From positions 102,144 to 166,143 of the forward strand of contig NZ_KE383897.1 of NCBI RefSeq assembly GCF_000422645.1: 64,000 nucleotides of DNA, written 5' to 3'. This DNA comes from Ferrimonas futtsuensis DSM 18154. Lineage in GTDB: Bacteria > Pseudomonadota > Gammaproteobacteria > Enterobacterales > Shewanellaceae. Of the stretch, positions 42,933 to 52,071 are shown piece after piece. Numbering within the stretch: the stretch's first letter is position 1; every line of letters starts with the position of its first letter. A program made the translations under genes and the position numbers. The notes beneath the pieces were generated by a model. It was given only the letters and a program-made list of their open reading frames with translations, was not told the origin of the DNA and did not search any database.

Positions 42933-44912
42933 ATGAAGACAAGTATCAGTGCCATCGCCCTGGCGATGATGGCGGCCAGCACCCAGGTGCAGGCGTTCGA
43001 CTTTGGCGTTAATGCCGCCAATCTGGAGAAGGCCAACACCAGCAAGTGGGCCTGTAAGAAGTGCAACACCAATGTGGGGACTCAGGGTGAATTTACTCTG
43101 GCGGCGGGCAGTGCCATCACCGATGATGACCATGCCTCCAATGCCCTGGGCTATGAAGACGGCTTTGCCGCCGGCGTCGATGCGGACATTCTGCACATCA
43201 GTGACTCTGGTGTCCGCAGCGAAGTTGAGGCCAAGGAGCTGGGCAGCAAACGAGGCGATCTGCGCCTGAGCCACCGTATGCCGGGCAGCTGGCAGGTAGA
43301 GGCGGAGCTGGACACCAAGTCCCATGTGGACACCACCAGCGCACAGACCGATCCCTCCAACCTGGACAAGACCGAACAGCTCAAGCTGGAGCGGGAGAAG
43401 CTGGGCTTCGCCGCGCGCTACATGGGAGACCGTTGGGGGGCTCGATTAGCCTTTGACAATGAGGAGCTTACCGGTAAGCAGGTTGGCAGTGTCAGTCTGC
43501 TGGGCAATACCACCAATATCGCCAAACCGGTCGACAGCGTTACCCGCAACATCATTGCTGCGGTCAACACCAGCGGCCAGCGTTGGTTGCTGGAAGCGGG
43601 CTACCAGGGCAGCTGGTATGACAATGACATACTGGGCTTTGCCGTTCAGGCGCCCGAATCAGCCCTGGCCGGAGCCCCGGACAACCAGGCCCAGCAGCTG
43701 TTCCTTAAAGGTCGCTACCAGGCGGGCAGCACCCGTATCAGCGGTCGTGTGGCCACCGGTGAGCAGAAGCAGGATGCGGATCTGGTGACTCTGACCGGCG
43801 TTCCCGCCGGTGTGGAAGCGGCGGATCTCAAGGTGGATACCCTGGATGCGGACCTGGGGCTGACCAGTCGGCTCTCATCCAACTTGACCCTGCGCGCCGC
43901 CGCCCGTTACCGCGATCGCGACAACGACTCCACCCTGTACGAAATTGAACGGATCCGCTTCGGCGAGCTCAGTGGTCAGGTGGAGCAGACTCAGGCGCTG
44001 GACACCACCAAGGCCAACTATCGGTTGTCAGCGGATTACCGCCTGGCCATGGGGCAGAAACTCTCCGCCGGCATCGAGTACGAGAACATCGAACGCAGTG
44101 CCAGTGAGCGTGAAGAAACCGACGAGACCGAGGTGTGGGTCAGCTACCGGCTGAGCTCCCTGGAGCTGTGGGACCTGCGCCTGAAGGCGAGCTATGGTCA
44201 GCGGGACGGCAGCCGCTTCGAGGCGGACAGCGTCACCTCCTCCGAGGAGAACGACCTGATGCGCAAATACCACCTGGCGGACAGAAACCGCACCCAGGTG
44301 GTGGCGGAGATCGGCCACACGCCGCTGCCTCAGCTGAGCATCGACCTGCGGATGCACTATGCCCTGGACGATTACGACGACATTGACATCGGCCTGATCG
44401 AGTCCGAAGACTATGGCTATGATCTGAGTCTTGGCTGGGAACCCGGCGACGCCTGGTACCTGTCTCTGTTTGGCGGCTACCAGTGGATCGACAACGAGCA
44501 GCTGGGCAGTGACAACGGTGACTACGCCACCTGGTCCGCCCTGAGCAGCGACGAGTTTGGCTTCGCCGGTGTCTCTGCCGATTTCCTGGGCCTGAAGGAG
44601 TGGGGCGTCAAGCTGTCTGCATCCTATCAGTATGCACTGTCCATCAGCGATGGTCACACCAGTGCGCCTGAGTATCTGGGCGAGTATGAGTCCACCAGCC
44701 ACAGTGTGCAGCTGCGTGCAGAGTACGCCCTCAGCGACCGCTCGGCTATCGGCCTGCGTTATCAATATGAGCGCTATCAGGACAGCGATTACGCCGATAT
44801 TCCGGTGGTCAACTACCCAGGTCAGGGGGTCTGGGGGCTGACAACCCTGGGTGACCTCAGCCAGGACTACAATGCCCACCTGGTGATGGCAACCTTCAGC
44901 TACAAGCTGTAA
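42933..44912 (+). CDS. MtrB/PioB-family decaheme-associated outer-membrane barrel
   Basis: 659 residues. A signal peptide ends near STQVQA. A CKKC motif at residues 41-44, close after the mature N terminus, is a family mark of MtrB-like proteins. The remainder is a long series of alternating amphipathic strands ending in an aromatic-rich C-terminal strand (VMATFSYKL), typical of outer-membrane barrels. It forms the sheath through which the decaheme cytochrome passes electrons across the outer membrane. The operon consists of these two genes and ends at a strong terminator. Confidence 0.93.
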   Translation: MKTSISAIALAMMAASTQVQAFDFGVNAANLEKANTSKWACKKCNTNVGTQGEFTLAAGSAITDDDHASNALGYEDGFAAGVDADILHISDSGVRSEVEAKELGSKRGDLRLSHRMPGSWQVEAELDTKSHVDTTSAQTDPSNLDKTEQLKLEREKLGFAARYMGDRWGARLAFDNEELTGKQVGSVSLLGNTTNIAKPVDSVTRNIIAAVNTSGQRWLLEAGYQGSWYDNDILGFAVQAPESALAGAPDNQAQQLFLKGRYQAGSTRISGRVATGEQKQDADLVTLTGVPAGVEAADLKVDTLDADLGLTSRLSSNLTLRAAARYRDRDNDSTLYEIERIRFGELSGQVEQTQALDTTKANYRLSADYRLAMGQKLSAGIEYENIERSASEREETDETEVWVSYRLSSLELWDLRLKASYGQRDGSRFEADSVTSSEENDLMRKYHLADRNRTQVVAEIGHTPLPQLSIDLRMHYALDDYDDIDIGLIESEDYGYDLSLGWEPGDAWYLSLFGGYQWIDNEQLGSDNGDYATWSALSSDEFGFAGVSADFLGLKEWGVKLSASYQYALSISDGHTSAPEYLGEYESTSHSVQLRAEYALSDRSAIGLRYQYERYQDSDYADIPVVNYPGQGVWGLTTLGDLSQDYNAHLVMATFSYKL

Positions 44913-44929
44913 CAACGCCAACAAAACAG

Positions 44930-44954
44930 GGGAGCCGAAAGGCTCCCTTTTTTT
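44930..44954 (+). terminator. Rho-independent terminator
   Basis: GGGAGCC (44930-44936) and GGCTCCC (44941-44947) over a GAAA tetraloop, followed by eight T. It ends the cytochrome-barrel operon. Confidence 0.93.
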
Positions 44955-45074
44955 ATCTTCAGCTTCGGTAGTTTGATGTGATGCCAGTCTCAAATAGAGT
45001 AATTGCTCTATTTGGGGTGGAGTGACTGTATTATCCTGTCTCCACAAGTTATGAGGATGAAACGGAGTGCAGGA

Positions 45075-46529
45075 ATGAATCCCTTAAACTGGTGGCGAAC
45101 GCTGTTTTTACCCGCCATTTTGCCGACAGGTGCCGAGGATGTCCGCAAGATTGATACGACTCTTTTTTTTCTGCTTCTCTCTCTTCTCACCGGGGTCTAC
45201 AGCCTGATCAAGTGGCAGGGCCAGGGCGTACAGCCTCTGGTTTTGACCTCCATTGTGCTTATCGCTCTGGAACTGTCCGGGGCGGTGGTGCTCAAGCTCT
45301 CTGCATCTTACCGGGCCGCCCTGAACCTGGGCTTTCTGGGAATGAGCCTTCACTGCCTTAACCTTATCTACCAGTCCGGCGGCATGCTGGCCTCCAGTCA
45401 GGGGTTGTGGGTGCCGGTACTGATGGTGGCCTACTTCCTCTGCGCCGGCTTGCTGATGGCGACCCTGTGGTCTCTGTGTGCCGGTGGCATCGCGTTGGTC
45501 ATGGTACTCCACGCCCTTTCCGGCGGCAGCTATCCGGACCTGACTTTATCTGCCTCTGCCCTGCGGATGGAGGCGATCACCGGCATCGTGGTGCCTCTGC
45601 TGGTCATTGGCATTGCCCTGGCCTTTACCTCTGCTCAGCGCGTCAGAGCACTGCGTCAGGCGACTCAGTCCCGTCAGGAGAGTGAGGCCGCGCTGGACAG
45701 GGCCCGCCAGGGAGAGCAGTCTCTGTCTGACGTTCTGGCCAGGGTCAATGATAATGTTCAGCAGCTCTCTGAGGTAAACCGTAATCTGGAGCAGGAGTCC
45801 GGTTTGTTGCAGCAGCAAGTGGACCAACTGCATCACAACTGCGCCGACCAATCGGCCGCTGCCGAACAGATAGCCACGGAGCTGCAACGCCTGACCCGGG
45901 ATACCCAGCGCAGTGACCAGTTTGTCTCGGAGCTCAATCAACACAGCGACAGCATTAACCGCGAGGCTGAGCGCAGCGCGGGCAGCCTGGAGGCGTCGGG
46001 CCAGGCAATTTCCCGAATACTGGACGCCAATGACAAGATCACCGGTGTCGCGGCACTGATCACCCAGGTCGCGGAGCAAACTAATCTGTTGGCGCTCAAT
46101 GCTGCCATCGAGGCGGCTCGCGCTGGCAGTCATGGCCGGGGATTTGCGGTGGTGGCCGACCAGGTGCGAGAGCTTTCGGCTCAGAGCAATCAGGCGGCAA
46201 AGGAGATACGCAGCATACTGGACCTCAGCCGCCGCGAGGTTGAGCAGGGCCAGTCTGTGATTGGTGCGACCAACAACACCATCTCCGGCATTCTGTCCCA
46301 GGTGGCTGGCAGCCGTGAGGAGGTAGGAAAGCTTACCGGGCTAATCGCTCAGCAGGCTTCCTCGGTCGAAGAGTTGTCAACCGCAGGCGTCAGCGTCAGC
46401 GACACGGCGCGGGAAACCGCCGAGGTGGCAGGCCAGGTTGCCGACCAGAGAGTCAGGCTGGCTGAGCAGGTGGAAGTGGTGCGCAGGCTAACACAGGATC
46501 TGCACGCCGTTTTGGAGAGCAGAGCCTGA
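45075..46529 (+). CDS. Methyl-accepting chemotaxis protein with multi-helix membrane sensor
   Basis: 484 residues from ATG 45075; ATGs at 45051 and 45057 are alternatives. The N terminus has about six hydrophobic helices (residues ~30-190) and no large periplasmic domain. A coiled linker and a signalling hairpin follow, with tip [15 protein letters not shown]. Receptors of this form sense membrane or cytoplasmic cues, such as energy state. HAMP is not evident. It follows the electron-conduit operon on the same strand, so a role in taxis toward electron acceptors is conceivable but unproven. Confidence 0.9.
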   Translation: MNPLNWWRTLFLPAILPTGAEDVRKIDTTLFFLLLSLLTGVYSLIKWQGQGVQPLVLTSIVLIALELSGAVVLKLSASYRAALNLGFLGMSLHCLNLIYQSGGMLASSQGLWVPVLMVAYFLCAGLLMATLWSLCAGGIALVMVLHALSGGSYPDLTLSASALRMEAITGIVVPLLVIGIALAFTSAQRVRALRQATQSRQESEAALDRARQGEQSLSDVLARVNDNVQQLSEVNRNLEQESGLLQQQVDQLHHNCADQSAAAEQIATELQRLTRDTQRSDQFVSELNQHSDSINREAERSAGSLEASGQAISRILDANDKITGVAALITQVAEQTNLLALNAAIEAARAGSHGRGFAVVADQVRELSAQSNQAAKEIRSILDLSRREVEQGQSVIGATNNTISGILSQVAGSREEVGKLTGLIAQQASSVEELSTAGVSVSDTARETAEVAGQVADQRVRLAEQVEVVRRLTQDLHAVLESRA

Positions 46530-46558
46530 GCACGTTCAACACCGGCACTGAGGGCGCT

Positions 46559-46864
46559 CTACACCGCCTGTTCAGGGGTCTTCAGACGCTCTAGCGCCGA
46601 ACTCGTAAGGTAGCGTTCGACCCGGCCGCATTCAGGGCAGGCGAAAAGCTTGAAGGGGGCGTTCGAGTGGGGCAGACCATTGATCAGGCTTAAGGGATCA
46701 ATGCTGGCATCACCATAGGGCACCATCGCTGAATCGCAGCGCTCGCACTGGGGCAGAACCGCGGCTTCATCGGCTTCAGGATGCCGTTTGGCACAGCAGT
46801 TCCAACATTGGGAAAAGGTATCGTCATCTATCAGTACATGACACTGTGGACACACCCAGGACAC
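46559..46864 (-). CDS. Small zinc-ribbon protein
   Basis: About 101 residues from GTG 46864 or 46867; AAGGAG lies just upstream, so a GTG at 46882 is less likely. Four CxxC-type knuckles are seen (CPQC, CWNC, CERC, CPEC), which fit two zinc ribbons separated by a short linker. I do not recognise the family; domains of this kind bind nucleic acid or act as rubredoxin-like units. It is convergent with the chemoreceptor gene, 29 nt away. Confidence 0.7.
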   Translation of the reverse strand: MSWVCPQCHVLIDDDTFSQCWNCCAKRHPEADEAAVLPQCERCDSAMVPYGDASIDPLSLINGLPHSNAPFKLFACPECGRVERYLTSSALERLKTPEQAV

Positions 46865-47113
46865 CACAACTCTCCTTGTCACATGAATATGGCGTGGTAG
46901 AAGGCAAGGAGTGTAGGCTTGGAATGCTCATAAGTCCTTGTCATATATCAAAATATATGGATTAACCCCGTCAGGTTTTTTGAAATCATCTTCATAGATT
47001 GGCCCTTTATCATGGTGGAATTGCTGGTTATTCCAGCACCCGGTTCGCCAATTACGGCAAAGCGCTGTCATCGGAGCTATCCTCTAAGGTCAGAGGAGCT
47101 TAAAGAGCGCAAT

Positions 47114-47992
47114 ATGAACAGTGGTTTGCACTTAGTTTCCCAACAGGTTCTTACCGAAAGCGTCATTCGAGGCACTTTGAAAGGCGGTCTTCCGGTACTG
47201 GTCGTGCAAAATCGTTTCGCCGAGGCAGTGATCAGCCTGTTTGGCGGTCAGATCCTCAGTTTTACCCCCGTAGGTCGCAATAATTGGCTCTGGCTGAGCG
47301 ACACAGCCCTGCTGGACCAGACCCGTCCCATTCGGGGTGGGGTGCCCATCTGCTGGCCCTGGTTTGGGAACAACGGCTCCCAGGCGGATTTGCCTTCTCA
47401 CGGGTTTGCCCGTACCCAACTGTGGCAGCTGGATGAGATCAGTGAGCAGGTCCAGGGCACCATAATTTCCCTGTGTCTGTCAGACGATGACATTCGGCCG
47501 GACTATTGGCCCTTTGCCTATGAACTGCAATTGGATATCCACATTGGTCATCAGCTCACCCTCACGTTGACCTGTCATAACTGTGACAGCAAGCCCTGGC
47601 CTTTTTCCGCCGCGCTTCATTCCTACTTTGAGGTGGGACAGGTGGATCGCTGCCAGGTGCACGGGCTGGGCGGACGTTATCGTGACAAACTCAGCGGCCA
47701 GAGTGTTATACACGCTGGCGCCCTTCAGGTTCGTCCGCCTCTGGACAGGATCTACCCCAAGGCTGAAAGCCAGGTGGTGTTGTCGACACCGGGACACAGT
47801 CTGCTATTGGATCAGTCTGGGATGGACTCTGTGGTGGTCTGGAATCCAGGTAAACGGCTACCCGCAGACATGCTGCCGGAACAGGCAGGGTCCATGCTCT
47901 GTGTGGAAACCGCCTTGTTGGGCGAGGAGGGGGTGATGCTCTTGCCGGGGCAGGGCAAGCAGTTGTCAGTAACCGTCAGCCGCCAGAGATAA
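47114..47992 (+). CDS. D-hexose-6-phosphate mutarotase (YeaD-like)
   Basis: 292 residues from ATG 47114. Conserved aldose-1-epimerase-like features are RGGVPICWPWFG (residues ~76-87), LPSHGFARTQLW with the catalytic-type His, ALHSYFEVG, and the late VVVWNPG...CVETALL. It interconverts anomers of glucose-6-phosphate-like sugars. A hairpin at 47075-47100 lies just before the start codon. The next gene is convergent. Confidence 0.92.
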   Translation: MNSGLHLVSQQVLTESVIRGTLKGGLPVLVVQNRFAEAVISLFGGQILSFTPVGRNNWLWLSDTALLDQTRPIRGGVPICWPWFGNNGSQADLPSHGFARTQLWQLDEISEQVQGTIISLCLSDDDIRPDYWPFAYELQLDIHIGHQLTLTLTCHNCDSKPWPFSAALHSYFEVGQVDRCQVHGLGGRYRDKLSGQSVIHAGALQVRPPLDRIYPKAESQVVLSTPGHSLLLDQSGMDSVVVWNPGKRLPADMLPEQAGSMLCVETALLGEEGVMLLPGQGKQLSVTVSRQR

Positions 47993-48014
47993 AAAAACCG
48001 CCCCAGAGGGGCGG
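47991..48014 (-). terminator. Rho-independent terminator for the kinase gene
   Basis: On the minus strand, CCGCCCC (complement of 48008-48014) pairs with GGGGCGG (complement of 47998-48004) over TCT, followed by seven T. It partly overlaps the stop of the mutarotase gene. Confidence 0.85.
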
Positions 48015-48089
48015 CATCAATCAACGGAAGGTTCGGCGTAGCTTTCCCCTTCAGTTAACTGCAGTCTTTTAGAAAAATCACTCTAAACA

Positions 48090-48731
48090 TCAGTCATCTT
48101 TGCTGCAGACCTGCAGCACATCTTCAGCCAGGCCTTCCGGACAGCCGAAATGGGTCCAGTCTACGGTCAGTAACTGGGTGTTGTACTTCTCGCAGATGTG
48201 CGGCAGGAAGGTGTTATGGCAGTCGGAAATCAGCTGAATGTAGCTGCGTGGCGTGCCCAGTTCGGCGTCACGGCCGCGTTCCAGCATGCGATCGTAGGCA
48301 ACTTCAGGATCGGATTTGAGGTAGACCACGGCACTTACCTGAGGGTAATCACGCAGTTTGTCCTGGATGTCGTAGTAGTAATCCAGATCTTTGCCGTCGG
48401 GGCGGCATGCCTCAGCCAGATTCGCCTGACAGAACACCAGATCAGAGAACAGGGAGCGTTCGATGATGTAGTTGTAGCCTGGGTCCAGATCCTGGCAGGT
48501 CTCTGCACGCTTATTGGTGATGTAGCGCTGGAAGTTGATTCGCTGGCTGGGATCGTTGGTAAAGGCTTTCAGCAGACGCTGGAACTCAGGATCGGTGTCC
48601 ACCTCCTCAATGATAAGCTTCCAGGGCTTGTCATCTTGGCTGGTTAACTGATGGGCCAGCTTCGGCAGCAGGGTGGATTTGCCTACGCCGATGTTGCCTT
48701 CGATGGCGATCAGTTCGAATTCTTGAGTCAT
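48090..48731 (-). CDS. Deoxynucleoside kinase
   Basis: 213 residues from ATG 48731; a GTG at 48737 is possible. The P-loop GNIGVGKST, the ERSLFSD motif (the DRS/ERS loop of deoxynucleoside kinases) and the lid RMLERGRDAEL are all present. It phosphorylates deoxyadenosine, deoxyguanosine or similar nucleosides for salvage. The exact base preference cannot be told. It stands alone. Confidence 0.92.
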   Translation of the reverse strand: MTQEFELIAIEGNIGVGKSTLLPKLAHQLTSQDDKPWKLIIEEVDTDPEFQRLLKAFTNDPSQRINFQRYITNKRAETCQDLDPGYNYIIERSLFSDLVFCQANLAEACRPDGKDLDYYYDIQDKLRDYPQVSAVVYLKSDPEVAYDRMLERGRDAELGTPRSYIQLISDCHNTFLPHICEKYNTQLLTVDWTHFGCPEGLAEDVLQVCSKDD

Positions 48732-49087
48732 GGTCACTGTGGTCTGCTGTTGATATTGGGATGGGCATAATATCAGAACACAGAGTTTTTAAAACGGGAA
48801 AATGGCAATTTAAGCGCAACTTTCTATAGGAAAATGGAGCTTGTCAGTGAGAGTTGGTGCCTGAGTGAATAATATTTGGTATTTACTGCGTAATAAATCT
48901 TGCAGCCTGATTATGTGATTGAATAAATAGAATATTTCCTCAAATTGAGAATCTTGGCGTTCGGTAGCAAAAACATTGCTTGGGTGAAAAGTGCGCGCCA
49001 TGGCGATAAATTGAGCTGATTAAGGAGGGGTTTTGAGGGGCTGGAGCCAGAAAGCCGGGAAAAACCCGGCTTTTCGTTATCCTGACT
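48732..49087. other. A+T-rich intergenic region with a terminator
   Basis: About 355 bp without a convincing gene. The first 250 bp are A+T-rich and include the kinase promoter. A hairpin at 49051-49073 closes the region. Minus-strand frames here have no recognisable product. Confidence 0.55.
49051..49074. terminator. Rho-independent terminator, bidirectional
   Basis: AAAGCCGGG (49051-49059) and CCCGGCTTT (49065-49073) over AAAAA form a perfect 9-bp stem. It ends the b-type cytochrome gene on the minus strand. On the plus strand no gene precedes it, so it may also end a small transcript. Confidence 0.7.
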
Positions 49088-49597
49088 CTATCTCATCAGT
49101 TCCAGGAAATGACTGAACGAGGCGATGGCGTGAACGACCAAGTACCAGATGAGGTAGTCACTGAGCATGATGTGCCAGCTTCGCCAGCTCATGGCCAGGC
49201 TGCTGTCTAGGGTCGCCAGCCAGGCCAGGCCAGTCAGGCCAATGGCCAGCATCAACAGCAGACCAATGCCCTCAATAAAGGTCAGCAGGCCCGGTGAGCC
49301 CGCCGCAGGCAGTTGTCGTTGGGCCAGCTTGCGACAGTCCTTGGCAATGGGGCCAAACTGGCCCAGGCACCAGCCGAAATAGAGACGCCACTGACCATGA
49401 CGGCAGCACTTGACCAGAAACATCACACTCAACACCGCAGTAACAGTGCCAAGTATTATGTGGTTGTAGTCCCACCATCCGGCCTTGTCGTGGATGCGGT
49501 TGGCCAGATGCACCTGACCTGAAGTCGAGAGTATCCAGATTGCCAGCAGTGCCAGCAGGACATGGAGCTTTTCCATTAGCTGAGAGAGTATGCCCAT
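49088..49597 (-). CDS. Small cytochrome b (b561/Ni-Fe hydrogenase-type) membrane protein
   Basis: 169 residues with four membrane helices and conserved helix histidines (MEKLHVLLALLAIW, YNHIILGT, SWRSWHIMLSDYLIW and LVVHAIASFSHF), which can ligate two b hemes. It is similar in plan to cytochrome b561-type quinone-linked proteins. It lies 20 nt after hemG on the same strand, so it may couple HemG or another enzyme to quinones. That pairing is inference. Confidence 0.8.
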   Translation of the reverse strand: MGILSQLMEKLHVLLALLAIWILSTSGQVHLANRIHDKAGWWDYNHIILGTVTAVLSVMFLVKCCRHGQWRLYFGWCLGQFGPIAKDCRKLAQRQLPAAGSPGLLTFIEGIGLLLMLAIGLTGLAWLATLDSSLAMSWRSWHIMLSDYLIWYLVVHAIASFSHFLELMR

Positions 49598-49616
49598 CCT
49601 GTCATTCTCCTTGGGA

Positions 49617-50141
49617 TCAGTATGTGGCTACACGCTGGGAGAATCTGTCTACCTTGTCCCAGTCGGTGTATTCAATACAGGCATCCAGGTTGGTTGGGCC
49701 CTTGGTGATCCGCATGATGAAACGAATGATGTGGCGATCAAAGAAGTTGTACCTCTGATAGTCCACCATGCCACCGAACACTTCCATAAAGTCAGGTGTC
49801 CAGGTGATGCGCTTGAGAAATGCCTGCATATAAGGGTTGGTTTCAGCCGAGTCTTTTCCGGGTTTGCGAGCCACCAGGGATACCGAGAAGAAACCAGAGG
49901 GCTTCTGCTCCAGTTGTGGCTGCTTCTCCTTGATAAACTTAAAGACTCTGTGAGCGTGCTTACCGTGTTTGATGCTGGCGCCGATGAGGATCTTGTCGAA
50001 TCTGGTCAGATCCACATCTCCTTCAGCCAGGTTATGCAGGGATACCACCTCACCACAGCTCTCGAGCTGGGTTTTGATTTTATTGCAGATCTTTAGTGTC
50101 TGCCCCTTATCGGTGGAATAGGCGATAAGTGTATTGCTCAT
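49617..50141 (-). CDS. hemG: HemG: menaquinone-dependent protoporphyrinogen IX dehydrogenase
   Basis: 174 residues. The flavodoxin phosphate loop region YSTDKGQTLKIC, the GASIKHGKHAH segment and the C-terminal FIMRITKGPT are typical of HemG, as is its ~175-residue length. It binds FMN and oxidises protoporphyrinogen IX, passing electrons to quinones. GGAGAG precedes the ATG. It forms a probable two-gene operon with the cytochrome b gene. Confidence 0.93.
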   Translation of the reverse strand: MSNTLIAYSTDKGQTLKICNKIKTQLESCGEVVSLHNLAEGDVDLTRFDKILIGASIKHGKHAHRVFKFIKEKQPQLEQKPSGFFSVSLVARKPGKDSAETNPYMQAFLKRITWTPDFMEVFGGMVDYQRYNFFDRHIIRFIMRITKGPTNLDACIEYTDWDKVDRFSQRVATY

Positions 50142-50512
50142 TTACTCTCCAGCGGGTTGACCCTATCTCGACGCTCCCATCATAGCCAAAGGAGGCCCAA
50201 GGATAACTTGAAGGGGATCACCGATTGGGGCGGGGACTTGGTGAATCGCCTTTCAACTGCTTCTTTTGTGAACTAAACAGGTAAAGTAACTGTTACTGAA
50301 AGTGGTCGCCAGTCTCGATTCTCTTTATCGTCTGCCACTCAAAGCAGGAGGAAAACCGCTACAAAGTGAACTCTGGTATGACTGTTTGGCTGAGTGCGGT
50401 TCATTTTAAAATACACCTGGTAGTTGAAAAGGTGGTATACTTAGTCCTGAATGTTTCCCCTCGGAGCTGTCACCCCCTCGTAAAGGGTTCCGCCGCCACA
50501 GAAGCAAAATCA
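50142..50512 (+). promoter_or_regulatory. Intergenic promoter region of the Hha-like gene
   Basis: About 370 bp between the divergent hemG and Hha-like genes. An extended -10 element, TGGTATACT (TG at 50433, box 50436-50441), lies about 72 nt before the ATG at 50513 without a good -35. No RNA gene or repeat is obvious. Confidence 0.4.
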
Positions 50513-50710
50513 ATGAGAATTAGATTAGAGCAATTGAATGAAGAAGAGATGGATTATCTCTTTAAACTTCGCAAGGCCAGAACATTAGATACACTTGAAT
50601 TAATGACTGAGCGGTTGGAAAGGGAAGCAACCACCAGCGCTCAGGAAGCCTCAATTTGTCGAGCATTCGACGTTAGAGAAGGTGAAATTGAGCAAGGCAA
50701 GTATGTCTAA
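50513..50710 (+). CDS. Hha/YmoA-like small modulator protein
   Basis: 65 residues from ATG 50513; an upstream in-frame start at 50366 would add improbable sequence. The stretch DYLFKLRKARTLDTLELMTE (residues 13-32) parallels Hha/YmoA ([20 protein letters not shown] in E. coli Hha) at position after position. The following part keeps the helical, charged pattern. Hha proteins lack DNA-binding surfaces of their own and act by binding H-NS. Similarity is by eye over a short span. A+T-rich codon use sets it apart from its neighbours. A strong terminator follows. Confidence 0.6.
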   Translation: MRIRLEQLNEEEMDYLFKLRKARTLDTLELMTERLEREATTSAQEASICRAFDVREGEIEQGKYV

Positions 50711-50804
50711 ATGCCTGTGAAGATTTAGATTCGCAAAACAGATATCCATAACTGGTAAAATAGAACTAATAGATAACTAATAATTCTATCTGGATACTTG
50801 ATTT

Positions 50805-50837
50805 AAAGCCCGGCCCCTTTTGGGGTGCCGGGCTTTT
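50805..50837. terminator. Bidirectional rho-independent terminator
   Basis: AAAGCCCGG (50805-50813) pairs with CCGGGCTTT (50828-50836), and an inner CCCC/GGGG stem closes over TTTT. T and A tracts on both sides serve the Hha-like gene and the convergent acyltransferase gene. Confidence 0.88.
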
Positions 50838-50842
50838 CTGTC

Positions 50843-51868
50843 TTAGGGAACAAGGCGATTGATCACAGGCACTCTGGAGAGCGCCATAGTCAACAGCAGA
50901 GCGGCAAATAGCGTCAGGATGGCGATCGCCGGCAGGCCGATCCAGTTGCTGCCAAACCAACTATAGACGCCATTACCGAGGTCTCTTACCGGGATCAGAA
51001 GCAGAGGGTGAACCAGATAGATTCCCAGGCTGTAACGGGCGATCAGGCTGATAATCTTACGCAGTGGTCCCTGAATGCGATCGGCATAGCGTTGGGCTAA
51101 TACAAACAGCATTGCGGCTATCACGACAGTATTCAGAGATTTATATCCCATAAAAAATGCACTGTAGCCACGCTTCAGTTCGGCAAACCACCAAGTACCA
51201 GTCAGATTGATAAGCAAAGCCAGAGATCCGGCCAATACCCACCACTTCACCTGCTGACTATTATCCCTGTTGAATAGATACCAGCCGAGAATCAGATATC
51301 CACTATAGAGAATCAAATTCTGCCTCAGTGGAGTATCGACGTGCAGCCAGTGCGTCAAGGTCAATAGCATCCAGGCGGCAATGATCAATTTAATCCTCTC
51401 TTTGTTCATATTAGCCAGAAGGGGGGCTAAAAGGGGAATGACAAAATAGAGAGGAATAAAGTCATAAAAGAACCACAAGTGATACCAGGCAGGTTCTCGT
51501 GGTGAACCAACCAGGGTGTCAATGGCCAGTTCTTGCGAAAACCCGCCGTCGGCCCAACCGGAAGCTATTGAATATATTAGGGTCCAGGCGATAAAAGGCA
51601 CAACAACCTTGAGTAATCGCCGTTTCATATAGTCCTTACAAACAAAGGGGCGATTGTCGGACAACAACAAGGCACCGGTGATCATCATGAAGACGGGCAC
51701 GGCCCAGCGGGAAAGCGCATTGTAGCCGGAAGCGGCCATCCATTGGTCCATGGGCGCCAGGCCCCACAGGTGGCGCCAGGGGCCCAAAACATGGATCAGC
51801 ACAACAGCGATGGCAGCCAGGCAGCGTAACAAGTCGAGATAGAAGATGGATGGTCTCGTCTGGGACAT
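50843..51868 (-). CDS. Acyltransferase family 3 membrane protein
   Basis: 341 residues with about ten membrane helices. The N-terminal motif IFYLDLLRCLAAIAVVLIHV has the conserved Arg and His of acyltransferase-3 proteins, and a late IARYSLGIYLVHPLLL is typical. It is WecH/OafA-like without an added SGNH domain. It would O-acetylate a surface polysaccharide or lipid-linked sugar; the target is unknown, as no glycan genes are adjacent. Confidence 0.88.
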   Translation of the reverse strand: MSQTRPSIFYLDLLRCLAAIAVVLIHVLGPWRHLWGLAPMDQWMAASGYNALSRWAVPVFMMITGALLLSDNRPFVCKDYMKRRLLKVVVPFIAWTLIYSIASGWADGGFSQELAIDTLVGSPREPAWYHLWFFYDFIPLYFVIPLLAPLLANMNKERIKLIIAAWMLLTLTHWLHVDTPLRQNLILYSGYLILGWYLFNRDNSQQVKWWVLAGSLALLINLTGTWWFAELKRGYSAFFMGYKSLNTVVIAAMLFVLAQRYADRIQGPLRKIISLIARYSLGIYLVHPLLLIPVRDLGNGVYSWFGSNWIGLPAIAILTLFAALLLTMALSRVPVINRLVP

Positions 51869-52008
51869 GCGATAAGGCTCCTGGGGGAAAACTTATTCAG
51901 CATACCTTAGTGAGAGTAATGAAGACAGATTAGGGGCTTAAGCCATTCAGCCTGGGTTAGGACTGATCTGTTATGTGCTCAAAGGTTGGGCGTTTGGGCT
52001 GAGTCGAT

Positions 52009-52057
52009 AACCAACCGGTTGGCGTGGGCTCCAGGCCGCGAAACCCTCCGGTTGGTT
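52009..52057. repeat. Inverted repeat before the agmatinase stop
   Basis: AACCAACCGG (52009-52018) and CCGGTTGGTT (52048-52057) are perfect complements across 29 nt. A nested palindrome, CCAACCGGTTGG, occupies 52011-52022, so two alternative hairpins are possible. It lies just after the agmatinase stop on the minus strand and may act as a terminator without a T-tract. Confidence 0.5.
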
Positions 52058-52071
52058 CGTCTCGGTGTCGT

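Noticed and set aside
42019..42942. A 354-residue minus-strand frame opposite the decaheme cytochrome gene
   Set aside because: The plus strand encodes ten CxxCH sites and a signal peptide; the antisense frame is His- and Gly-rich shadow sequence.
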